NCBI RefSeq assembly: GCF_017377655.1
Contig: NZ_JAFREL010000086.1
Location: 1-57,996, forward strand
DNA length: 57,996 bases
Direction: 5' to 3'
DNA from: Candidatus Enterococcus ferrettii
GTDB lineage: Bacteria > Bacillota > Bacilli > Lactobacillales > Enterococcaceae
Below, one piece after another: positions 19,098 through 26,364 of the stretch. Within the stretch, counting starts at the first letter, position 1; the number at the start of each line of letters is the position of its first letter. Both the position numbers and the translations under genes were made by a program. The notes under the pieces were generated by a model that saw nothing but the letters and a program-made list of their open reading frames with translations, had not been told where the DNA came from and did not search any database.

Positions 19098-19273
19098 TTT
19101 TCATTACCTCCTCTTTCAGTTCTCATTGTATCAGATTTTATTTGTTCAGGTTTTTATTTATAACTAGATTCTAATATGGCCAAATTTTGTTTGATATAAT
19201 CTACTTTATGAAAAATTATGTATTATAAACGACTACATGAGATGGAATCCTAAATTAAGATATTTAAAAAAAT

Positions 19274-19500
19274 TGCAATCTTATTGACTGCAAGTTCTAT
19301 TCATCGCTTACTTAGTCGTAGCGTTCTCAATATCTTCTGTGTTAGAATGCTTTATTATTATTTTACAGTATATGACGAAATTAAAGAAGAAGCTAAACAA
19401 GAGTAAAAGTGCAAAAGAAAAAGCTTACAATCTCAATAATTGCAAGCTTTTATTGTATTTAGTTAGTCGTAGAGCTTTCATGTCTTCTATTAAATGGTTA
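19274..19500. repeat. Two imperfect direct repeats, each ending in a minus-strand terminator
   Basis: About 75 bases at 19274-19349 are repeated imperfectly at 19424-19495; both contain TTAGTCGTAG and a TCTTCT block. Each has a hairpin at its left side that reads on the minus strand as a terminator: TTGCAGTC, loop, GATTGCAA, T7 (near 19270-19294) and AAGCTTGCAAT, loop, ATTGTAAGCTT, T5 (19420-19452). This suggests two related short RNAs on the minus strand, possibly antitoxin-like, but no toxin was recognised between them. Confidence 0.5.
19420..19452. terminator. Bidirectional hairpin terminator inside the repeat
   Basis: AAAAGCTTACAAT / ATTGCAAGCTTTT, a 12-base stem with one mismatch and T or A tracts on both sides. 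It can stop transcripts of either strand. Confidence 0.7.
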
Positions 19501-19550
19501 TTGTAATTAGTGTTTTATGAAACGCTAGCTTTCTGACCATCTTTCTTCTA

Positions 19551-20012
19551 TTATAACTCTGCCACTACATCGCCTTGATTAGTTAAGTCGAACTTCTCTT
19601 TTTCAGCTTTGTCTAAGCTTGGGAAAACCACCATCACATCGGTACCTTTTCCTGCGGCTTTAATTGAGTCGAAATCAACAGTTGCGAGTTTTTGCTGCGC
19701 AATTACTTTATCTCCAGCCTTAACAACAATGTCAAAGCCTTCTCCATTCAATTCCACCGTGTCAGTTCCAATATGGAGCAGAATTTCTAAGCCTTTGTCC
19801 CCTTTAATTGTTAATGCATGCTTTGTCGGAAAAACGCTGTCAATTGTTCCGTTGATTGGTGAAACGATTTCACTTGAATCCGGTTGAACAGCAAAGCCTA
19901 TGCCCATCATCTCGCTGGAAAATACTTCATCCGCTACTTCCTGCAATGAAACAACTTTTCCAGAAACTGGTTGATAAACTGGTATTTTTTTCTTGAATAA
20001 CTTGTTAAACAA
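19551..20012 (-). CDS. PTS EIIA, glucose type (stand-alone)
   Basis: A 153-residue phosphocarrier domain that passes phosphate from HPr to an EIIB. Phospho-relay histidines are H65 (PTKHAL) and active-site H80 (LLHIGTDTVEL). The best start is the TTG at 20012, eight bases after AGGAGGAGA; this gives an N terminus FNKLFKKKIPVYQPVSG like other EIIA-Glc proteins. A longer reading from 20108 adds a non-homologous stretch. No partner PTS gene adjoins it, so it likely serves EIIBC proteins elsewhere. It is similar to the EIIA at 24446. Confidence 0.87.
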   Translation of the reverse strand: MFNKLFKKKIPVYQPVSGKVVSLQEVADEVFSSEMMGIGFAVQPDSSEIVSPINGTIDSVFPTKHALTIKGDKGLEILLHIGTDTVELNGEGFDIVVKAGDKVIAQQKLATVDFDSIKAAGKGTDVMVVFPSLDKAEKEKFDLTNQGDVVAEL

Positions 20013-20391
20013 AAAATCTCCTCCTGGTTGTCCTATTGTGAAACCTATTGGACTATTTGAATAGCTGCAGAAAATCATGGGTTGCAGAACCTTAGTCAGG
20101 CCCAACACAAAGTCATAATTCTCTTATTCTTAATAATAACGCATTTTTATCTTTTGCGACATAATTTCACAGAAAAAAGAAGAACTTTCGACAGTACTTA
20201 ACATTCACAATTAAACACTTTTTTTCTGAGGAAACTCAGCCATGGTAGTACCCAAAACCATTAAACAACGTTTAGAGACTGTATCTATCCAGTTGGACAA
20301 AGGGATAAAAGCGAATCTTGTATTGAATACAACATAGCTGATCAGCTTAGAACCCTTCGACTTTCACCATTCACGATAATAACTTTCGATC

Positions 20392-21105
20392 TTATCGAAG
20401 CTTCGCTGCAAAACGGCGGAAGAGTAAACATATGAAAAATACATTGATAGTCAGAGAGAGGATTAGAAATAGAATCTGACCTTCGATAACAAACTTTGCT
20501 ACCCAAAACGAGGGCATTGCCGCAAATAAATAGGACAGCTGGTCAGAAAGAAAATAAGGAGCAAACAATCCAACTGTGATTAAAGATGTCACCTTACCGA
20601 TAGCCATTCCCTCTACTTTATTTGAAGAAAGCGCAACGATCATTAAAGCAACTACTAATCCGTGCACTGCCCCAAACACACTGAATGCCAGAATAATAGA
20701 AGGTTTCAACTCCGTAATACTAAAATGAGATGTAACGAAAAGATTCAACGGAATAGCAAGCAATGTCATTAGTCCCAGTCTCGAAATTAGATATCCTTTT
20801 TTCCCTAAAGGTGTGATTGCCAGATACCGAACAATCCCATCGTCAGCTTCTTCCAATATAGTCAAGGCCACGACAAAGCTCAAAATGGTCGGTGTTAGCA
20901 AGCTGAGCAATACATCCACTAATTGATAATAAGGAGCCAAAATGACCGGCACAGAGAAAAAATTTGTTAGATAGCTTTCAGCAACTGGCAAACCAAAATG
21001 AAAGATTGTCCCAGCTAAAAAAGGAACAAAAAGCATGATCAATAATAAAGAATCGTTTCTTAGCTGCCTCATCATCTGCAGGAAGCTAGAGTGGATTGCA
21101 GTCAT
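20392..21105 (-). CDS. ABC transporter permease subunit
   Basis: A 237-residue membrane protein with six predicted helices, with a cytosolic EEADDGIVRYLAITPLGKKGYLISRL segment (about 84-110) as in ABC-2 permeases. The ATG at 21105 follows AGGAGGTG and overlaps the stop of the preceding permease gene by four bases. It is the last gene of a TetR-controlled exporter operon with two half-permeases. Confidence 0.83.
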   Translation of the reverse strand: MTAIHSSFLQMMRQLRNDSLLLIMLFVPFLAGTIFHFGLPVAESYLTNFFSVPVILAPYYQLVDVLLSLLTPTILSFVVALTILEEADDGIVRYLAITPLGKKGYLISRLGLMTLLAIPLNLFVTSHFSITELKPSIILAFSVFGAVHGLVVALMIVALSSNKVEGMAIGKVTSLITVGLFAPYFLSDQLSYLFAAMPSFWVAKFVIEGQILFLILSLTINVFFICLLFRRFAAKLR

Positions 21106-21782
21106 ATTTTCACACCTCCTAACGTTTGCCACATTCTTGAAGTACTTTTTTGTGCAGCGGCAAATAATATGAAAGATAAAAGCACTAGTCGACTAAAATC
21201 ATAGCTCAAACTTGAGCTGCTTTCGTTAATCAATGCGATTGCCCCACATAGCGGATGCAGTGTTAACCAGGATAATGGTTCAAACAAATAAACTAGGGGT
21301 GGAACAAAGCAAATTATTTCTAGCGGAACAATCGCAAACATGTAGTGGTTTAGACTACTGATTTTGGCGCCCACAATCAAGCCTAGCAAAGAAAAAATTA
21401 ACGAAGTAACCGTTGTAGCTGCAGCGATCATCAATAAATTTCCCAGCCCACCAATTATCGCTAACACTAATGAAGAAACCACTGAGATCAAACATAAAGA
21501 ACAAATCTTTGCTATTAAGTAATCCCGCACATTCACAGGAGAAACAGCCAGAGCATTTAAAACTCGCTGACTTTTCTCCAGCAAGATAATGGCTCCCATA
21601 AAAACCAGCCCCAAAGCAGCGGGATCAGAATAAATCATCGCCACTGCTGCTTTGGCTCGCCACGCTTGCGGTAACAAAAGCAAAAGAACTCCATATGAAA
21701 AAGTAACTATTCCATACAATAAATAGAACCCATAAATCGCTTGAAACTTAATATCTCCCAAAAACAACCGCCATATCCTCAT
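21102..21782 (-). CDS. ABC transporter permease subunit
   Basis: A 226-residue membrane protein with six predicted helices. The motif LEKSQRVLNALAVSPVNVRDYLIAK (about 68-92) is typical of fluoroquinolone-export-type ABC permeases. It overlaps both the ATPase and the second permease by four bases, so the three are coupled. The two permeases probably form a heterodimer on the ATPase. Confidence 0.83.
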   Translation of the reverse strand: MRIWRLFLGDIKFQAIYGFYLLYGIVTFSYGVLLLLLPQAWRAKAAVAMIYSDPAALGLVFMGAIILLEKSQRVLNALAVSPVNVRDYLIAKICSLCLISVVSSLVLAIIGGLGNLLMIAAATTVTSLIFSLLGLIVGAKISSLNHYMFAIVPLEIICFVPPLVYLFEPLSWLTLHPLCGAIALINESSSSLSYDFSRLVLLSFILFAAAQKSTSRMWQTLGGVKI

Positions 21783-22624
21783 ACCAGCTGCCTCCCAGTT
21801 ACTTCAATAAATATATCGTTTAAGTCAGGCTCGCTGCTATGGACAGAAGTTAATTGCTTTTCCCGCATCAGCTGAGCAAACAATTGATCTTCAGATAAAT
21901 CCTCCAGCAAACACGAATTCTTTTTTTCCCCTTCGTCAAAATAAGTATAGTGAACTTTTGCTGCTCCTTTTTGCATAATCATATGCTGAGGAGTATCCAA
22001 TGCCGCAATCTCGCCATTAACAATAAACGCAACCCGGTCACACAATTCTGCAGCATCTGTCATATTGTGTGTTGTTAACAAAATAGTTTTCCCTTGCGCC
22101 TTCTCAGCCAATATCATGTCTTTCATCATTCTGCTATTGGTGGGATCAAGCCCACTAGTGGGCTCATCTAAAAATAAAATGGCTGGGTCGTGAATGAGCG
22201 CTTTGACAAAATTTATTCTAGAACGCATCCCCTTAGAATACTCGGCAATTCGTTTGTCTGCATCATTTGCTAACCCAATTTTTTCTAATAACTCTTCCAA
22301 CGAACGCGTTTGCTTAGAATATAGTGAACCGAAAAAAGCCAAATTTTGTCGTGCTGTTAACTTCTCATACATTGTGGAATATTCAAAATCCACACCAATC
22401 GTTTCATAAAAGTGGTTGGGATGATTCTTACATTCCATACCTGCCAGCCGAGCACTTCCCGAATAATTGGTGATTAAGCCCGTCAAAATTTTTTGTAGTG
22501 TAGATTTCCCAGCACCTGATGGACCTAGAAAGCCAAAAATTTCTCCCTCTGCTACTTCAAAATTCATGTTTTGAATAAAGGATAGAGGGGTATAGCTAAA
22601 GGATAAATCTTTTATACTGATCAT
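21779..22624 (-). CDS. ABC transporter ATPase
   Basis: A 281-residue ATPase of the drug/antibiotic exporter type. Walker A is GPSGAGKST, the signature is YSKGMRSRI, Walker B is ILFLDEPTSGLD, and the H-loop is TTHNM. The best start is the ATG at 22624, seven bases after AAGGAGG; an earlier in-frame start at 22666 has no site. It follows a TetR gene with a hairpin between them and drives two coupled permeases. This may be a detoxification exporter. Confidence 0.92.
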   Translation of the reverse strand: MISIKDLSFSYTPLSFIQNMNFEVAEGEIFGFLGPSGAGKSTLQKILTGLITNYSGSARLAGMECKNHPNHFYETIGVDFEYSTMYEKLTARQNLAFFGSLYSKQTRSLEELLEKIGLANDADKRIAEYSKGMRSRINFVKALIHDPAILFLDEPTSGLDPTNSRMMKDMILAEKAQGKTILLTTHNMTDAAELCDRVAFIVNGEIAALDTPQHMIMQKGAAKVHYTYFDEGEKKNSCLLEDLSEDQLFAQLMREKQLTSVHSSEPDLNDIFIEVTGRQLV

Positions 22625-22682
22625 TTTAAAAACCTCCTTTTTGACCGCTTTAGTTCTTTTGGTCAAATAAATTTTAAAAATT

Positions 22683-22704
22683 AGTACCTGCGCAAACAGG
22701 TACT
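22683..22704 (-). terminator. Terminator/attenuator between tetR and the ABC genes
   Basis: Minus strand AGTACCTG, loop TTTGCG, CAGGTACT, followed by AATTTTT. It overlaps the tetR stop codon and lies 60 bases before the ATPase start. Either partial termination or a separate exporter promoter is implied. Confidence 0.65.
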
Positions 22705-23290
22705 ATTCGAACATTTGAATCACTAATCCTCGGATACATAAACGCAACGCTTCAAAAGCATGCGCTTCACCGACTTCCCGTTTATAAAGCATGGTCACAA
22801 ACAATCCGCGAAATGCTGCTGCATACCCATCAATTTTTTCTAAAGGTACTTCCAATAGAATAAAAATTGCTTCTACTGCATCAAAATCATCGGCTAAATG
22901 TGCTTGAAATACTTCATTAGGCAATTTACGATAAATTAAATCCAACTCGCCAGTGGTCATCATTCGCAGTAAGCCAGATTGATCAGCAAGCTTAAACAAA
23001 TCCAAAAGCGCATCGGTGACTAGTTCAACATTGCGGATATCTGTTAAGTCGTCGATTCGTTTGACTAATTCCTTTTCGATTTGTTCATGCAAATCCAACA
23101 ATGCCCGAAACAGCAGCTCTTCCTTCGAATCATAAAAAAGATAGAAAGTGCCCTTAGGAATCTGAACCCGTTTTACCAGTTCATCTACTGTGGTTCTTTT
23201 AACTCCAAAATTTGTGAGACAATACGCTGCTTCTTCCCGTAAGCGCTTATCAATAAATTTTCGTTCATCTTCTGAAAATACCTTTGGCAC
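22703..23290 (-). CDS. TetR-family transcription regulator
   Basis: A 195-residue regulator. The N-terminal TetR HTH domain (about 10-55; AYCLTNFGVKRTTVDELVKRVQIPKGTFYLFYDSKEELL) is complete, and the C-terminal ligand domain is helical and unrecognised. It precedes an ABC exporter in the same direction, so it is likely a substrate-responsive repressor of that exporter. Confidence 0.92.
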   Translation of the reverse strand: MPKVFSEDERKFIDKRLREEAAYCLTNFGVKRTTVDELVKRVQIPKGTFYLFYDSKEELLFRALLDLHEQIEKELVKRIDDLTDIRNVELVTDALLDLFKLADQSGLLRMMTTGELDLIYRKLPNEVFQAHLADDFDAVEAIFILLEVPLEKIDGYAAAFRGLFVTMLYKREVGEAHAFEALRLCIRGLVIQMFE

Positions 23291-23365
23291 AACAAAACTC
23301 CTTTTTGACTAAATTATTCTTCACAGTCAGTATAAATTCAAAAGAAAAGCTTGTCAACGAAAAAA

Positions 23366-23390
23366 AGAAACGGCAAATTACCGTTTCTTA
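23366..23390 (-). terminator. Terminator of the 149-residue membrane-anchored gene
   Basis: AAGAAACGG, loop, CCGTTTCTT with a run of A on the plus side that gives T7 on the minus strand. It overlaps the stop codon. Confidence 0.8.
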
Positions 23391-23837
23391 CTCATAATCT
23401 TGCTCCGACAGTTGTTTCCAGCGAATCAGCGTCTTATTCACATAATTTAACACCATAATTTTGCATTTTTCCTGTTCATTCACTTCTTTGCCCACCTGTT
23501 TAAACTGCTTTTGAAAACTTTTTAAACTATTAATCACTTCATCAATGGCAGCTTGGTCAATACCCGAAGAAGGGTCAGCTCGATTTTTCGTTAGTTTCTC
23601 AACGATTGCCGGCGTATGTTTCTCCAAATAAGCAAAACCAAAACGCTTTGTATCATCTCGATAAGTCTTTAAAATAGTACTTGGCGGTTCAAAGGATACT
23701 TTAGCTGTTGGTTTAGAAACGGCTTTTTCCGTCTTTGTTTTTCGTTTATGCCACCAATTAGTCAACAAAACAGCCACAATAAAAACAATTAGATTGGAGA
23801 ATAGGCTCTCCGTCGTCAATAAATTATGTAGGTTCAA
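23388..23837 (-). CDS. Membrane-anchored protein of unknown function
   Basis: A 149-residue protein with one N-terminal membrane helix (about 12-29) and a charged, mostly helical cytosolic part. No known domain was recognised. The cytosolic part carries a helix-rich KTYRDDTKRFGFAYLEKHTPAIVEKL stretch and may be coiled-coil. A GAAGTGAAG site precedes the ATG. It has its own terminator. Confidence 0.65.
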   Translation of the reverse strand: MNLHNLLTTESLFSNLIVFIVAVLLTNWWHKRKTKTEKAVSKPTAKVSFEPPSTILKTYRDDTKRFGFAYLEKHTPAIVEKLTKNRADPSSGIDQAAIDEVINSLKSFQKQFKQVGKEVNEQEKCKIMVLNYVNKTLIRWKQLSEQDYE

Positions 23838-23921
23838 ATCTTCACTTCCTTGGTGCTTATCATAGCAGGAAAAGAGTCGTTCACCAAGTACTTATTTTTC
23901 ATTTCACTCTATTTTTTAATC

Positions 23922-23964
23922 AAAAAAAGCTGGAGGGATTGAGTACTTTTCTTCCAGCTTTTTT
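23922..23964. terminator. Bidirectional terminator of the 22-codon gene
   Basis: AAAAAAGCTGGA pairs with TCCAGCTTTTTT around a 20-base loop with partial pairing. It has T tracts on both strands. It lies seven bases after the 22-codon ORF stop on the minus strand. Confidence 0.85.
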
Positions 23965-23970
23965 ATTACT

Positions 23971-24039
23971 TTAGTTGAGACTTGATAGCTTGGAATAAAC
24001 AAGCTGCTTTACGTTTTTGAATGAGTCAGAGCCACGCAT
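23971..24039 (-). CDS. 22-residue small protein (complete mini transcription unit)
   Basis: A 22-codon ORF (starting MRGSDSFKN, ending SKLSSLN). It has a strong AAGGAGGAG site eight bases before the ATG, a promoter with TATAAT at 24080-24085, and a strong terminator right after the stop. The peptide is basic with hydrophobic residues at intervals and no membrane helix. Family unknown. It could be a small regulatory protein or leader-type peptide. Too short for length-based statistics, but every expression signal is in place. Confidence 0.6.
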   Translation of the reverse strand: MRGSDSFKNVKQLVYSKLSSLN

Positions 24040-24079
24040 AAGAATCGCTCCTCCTTCACTCCATTAATATAAAGAATGG

Positions 24080-24108
24080 ATTATAATTCAACATGGAAAT
24101 GATCAAAA
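24080..24108 (-). promoter_or_regulatory. Promoter of the 22-codon gene
   Basis: Minus strand: -35 TTTTGA, 17-base spacer, -10 TATAAT (perfect). The predicted transcript starts near 24073 and ends at the hairpin near 23922, about 150 nt. The CCATT...AATGG palindrome at 24061-24079 lies over the start region and could be an operator. Confidence 0.6.
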
Positions 24109-24445
24109 ACTGTTTAAATCTTCTCAAACAGGAGCAGTCTAACTGAATATTTCGTCTATCGCTCAAGGTTAGCTACTGCCTGAAATACTTCATACATAGA
24201 GCCATATCTAATTCAAATGACTGAAAATGGTGAATGGAATTACACGCAGAGTTTATAAACTATTTTAGTATTCTAGAAGATTTAAATAGAATACTAATCC
24301 TAGCTTCTACTCTATTTATGCATTATAAAAAGATTACTTTTACAAACCCATAAGCAGAGATTTCCATTTCCATTCCTTCCAAAAAAAATCTAGAAACAAA
24401 TATCACCTGCTACCACAAATGGAAACTATCAGACAGTCATTTTTT
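24109..24445. other. Non-coding stretch after the LicT operon
   Basis: About 340 bases downstream of the last EIIA gene. No gene or clear T-tailed hairpin was seen, so the LicT operon may read through or end at an imperfect site. Confidence 0.4.
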
Positions 24446-24913
24446 TTAGCATTCAAGAGTTGCAAGCAGGTATGTTTTCCCGGTCAACTCAAAATCAAGA
24501 GCTTGATTCTTTATCTCAGGAAATACGATCAGAATATCTGTTGATTTACCTTTTTTACGTATAAAAGCCAAATTGATTCTAGCCATCAGGGTATTCTGAT
24601 CTACCCTTTGACCTTCCTCAACTAGAACCTCAATTCCTTCCCCAGCCAGTTCAACCGTATCAATTCCGATATGGATCAGAACCTTTATTCCAACATCACT
24701 TTCCACAATCAAGGCATGTTTTGTCGGAAAGATACTTTTAACGATTCCCTTAATAGGACTGTACAGTTCCTCTGATTGAGGCTCTATGGCAAAGCCGTCC
24801 CCCATCAACTTCTGAGAAAACACAGAATCTGAAACTTCTTGCAAGGGAATCAGTTTCCCTTCAATTGGTTGATAAACTTCAGTTGTTTTCTTTTTAAAAA
24901 ATTTAGTCAGCAT
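24446..24913 (-). CDS. PTS EIIA, glucose type (stand-alone)
   Basis: A 155-residue EIIA-Glc-type phosphocarrier. H66 (PTKHAL) and active H81 (VLIHIGIDTVEL) are conserved, and the N terminus LTKFFKKKTTEVYQPIEGK is complete. It starts five bases after the ADP-ribosylglycohydrolase-family gene and is the last gene of the LicT operon. That operon already encodes an EIIA domain after the EIIBC gene, so this one may be a backup or a phospho-signalling subunit. Confidence 0.92.
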   Translation of the reverse strand: MLTKFFKKKTTEVYQPIEGKLIPLQEVSDSVFSQKLMGDGFAIEPQSEELYSPIKGIVKSIFPTKHALIVESDVGIKVLIHIGIDTVELAGEGIEVLVEEGQRVDQNTLMARINLAFIRKKGKSTDILIVFPEIKNQALDFELTGKTYLLATLEC

Positions 24914-24917
24914 AGAT

Positions 24918-25922
24918 TTACTCCTCTTTATAGTATGGTGAGAAGGATAAAATAGATTCCGCCATTTTTCTAAAATTTAACCCATTAACCGTTTCTAATT
25001 TGTTAATTATTGTAGGCGAAAACTCTGGATTTATCCCTCCACAAATTGCGGCAGCAATCGCTCCAATCGTATCCGTATCCCCTCCCAAATTTGCTGCTAA
25101 CAGAGCTGCTTTTAGCGGATTCCCCTTCGCTAGCTTTACAATCGCAAATACACAAGGAATGGTCTCGATTGTCTCTACTCCAGTTCCCCATAATTCGTAA
25201 AGTTCAGACAACACAACTCTTTCCTCTTTAGTTTTTACTAATTCATTGACTGCTTCAATTCTTCTAATTAAGGAAGCCGAAGCTACGTCATATCCCTTTG
25301 TCATCCCTAATCGAATAGCCTGCTTTGCGATTTCAAGCATTTCATTGAACTCTCTTCTTCCTGAGGCAACATAACTGATTGCCGCTGCAACACTGCTCGC
25401 TCCAGCAATCGCTACAGATGTATTGTGTGTCGGGATACAGATTTGCTGTACTTTTTCAACTAGATCTGGCAAGTTCTGATAATTGGTTAACAGGCCAATC
25501 GGCGCAATTTTCATTGCTGCTCCATTAGTTGTTCCAAAACGGCCGGTTTGCGATAAAGGAACACCTTCATCCATCATCGCTAACGCTTTTCTAGTACTAG
25601 GTCCAGAAACCAACTCTGCTAACTGAGAATCCTTGCTCCAAATTCGCAGTTGCTCGATATAATTCTCTACATCAATTACTCCTTGATGCTTCACCAACAT
25701 ATCAATGATAAATTTCGTATTTATAGTATCATCGGTGACTTGTCCAGCCGCCATCTCTCTTAACACGGCTCCTTTATTCATGGCAGGCACAAAATGAGTT
25801 ACACCTTTAGGGAACTCTTCATAAATCATTTGTTGAGTCCAGAGCTCAGTGGGCATTCCCATTGCATCACCTAGAGCTCCACCTATTAAAACTCCTGTTA
25901 AACGTCTTGTTAATTGTTCCAT
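24918..25922 (-). CDS. ADP-ribosylglycohydrolase (DraG/ARH) family enzyme
   Basis: A 334-residue all-helical protein. The metal-binding motifs are visible: GGALGDAMGMPTE near the N terminus, QVTDDT, and GGDTDTIGAIAAAICGG near the C terminus with the Asp ligands of the di-magnesium centre. Family members cleave N- or O-glycosidic bonds of ADP-ribose; some act on other ribosides or nucleosides. Here it sits between two EIIA genes in a PTS operon, so it may hydrolyse a phosphorylated glycoside imported by the PTS. The ATG at 25922 is next to the EIIA stop. No transport or toxin partner gene is present. Confidence 0.88.
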   Translation of the reverse strand: MEQLTRRLTGVLIGGALGDAMGMPTELWTQQMIYEEFPKGVTHFVPAMNKGAVLREMAAGQVTDDTINTKFIIDMLVKHQGVIDVENYIEQLRIWSKDSQLAELVSGPSTRKALAMMDEGVPLSQTGRFGTTNGAAMKIAPIGLLTNYQNLPDLVEKVQQICIPTHNTSVAIAGASSVAAAISYVASGRREFNEMLEIAKQAIRLGMTKGYDVASASLIRRIEAVNELVKTKEERVVLSELYELWGTGVETIETIPCVFAIVKLAKGNPLKAALLAANLGGDTDTIGAIAAAICGGINPEFSPTIINKLETVNGLNFRKMAESILSFSPYYKEE

Positions 25923-25923
25923 C

Positions 25924-26364
25924 TTATTTACCCTCAATTTCTACAAATGGTTCTAAATAATTTAATTCATCTTTCCAGTTAAATGCTGCCTCATTTTCTA
26001 AAAGAACAACCATACTTCGAGAATCGATTCCCGCCTCTTTTAATTGTGGTAAATCAAATTCAATCAAACTATCTCCCGGATTGATACGATCTCCAGACGC
26101 CTTCTTAACTCTGAAGAGTTCACTGGAAGCTTTTTTACTATTTATCCCTATATGAATCAACAGTTCTATTCCCTCATCACTTCGCAAAGTAATCACATGC
26201 TGATTGGGCAAAATACTGACGATTTCTCCAGAAAAAGGCGAAACCAGCTTTCCTTCATAAGGCAGCACCACTATTCCATCACCTAAAATCCCCTGAGCTA
26301 ACGGATGTAGAGAAACCGTCTCCAATGGCGAAGCTTTTCCAAATAGTGGTGAGCCTATGCTAAC
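25924..26364 (-). CDS. EIIA domain of the PTS, in the -1 frame after EIIBC (probable frameshift product)
   Basis: About 146 codons of a complete EIIA-Glc-type domain (phosphohistidine in LLIHIGINSK, loop PNQHVI). No start codon with a ribosome binding site exists: the only candidate, TTG at 26325, lies inside the domain after the first beta strand (SPLFGKASPLE), and the frame opens after a TGA. But the frame joins the EIIBC gene exactly at its A AAA AAG heptamer (26364-26370) by a -1 shift. That yields a standard 631-residue EIIBCA. Either programmed frameshifting or a single-base loss (A8 to A7) explains it. The frame ends next to the ARH-family gene. Confidence 0.75.
   Translation of the reverse strand, partial: VSIGSPLFGKASPLETVSLHPLAQGILGDGIVVLPYEGKLVSPFSGEIVSILPNQHVITLRSDEGIELLIHIGINSKKASSELFRVKKASGDRINPGDSLIEFDLPQLKEAGIDSRSMVVLLENEAAFNWKDELNYLEPFVEIEGK

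Noticed and set aside
25000..25231. Three overlapping ORFs within the ADP-ribosylglycohydrolase-family gene
   Set aside because: They are shadows of the gene in other frames; only the long minus frame carries the family motifs.
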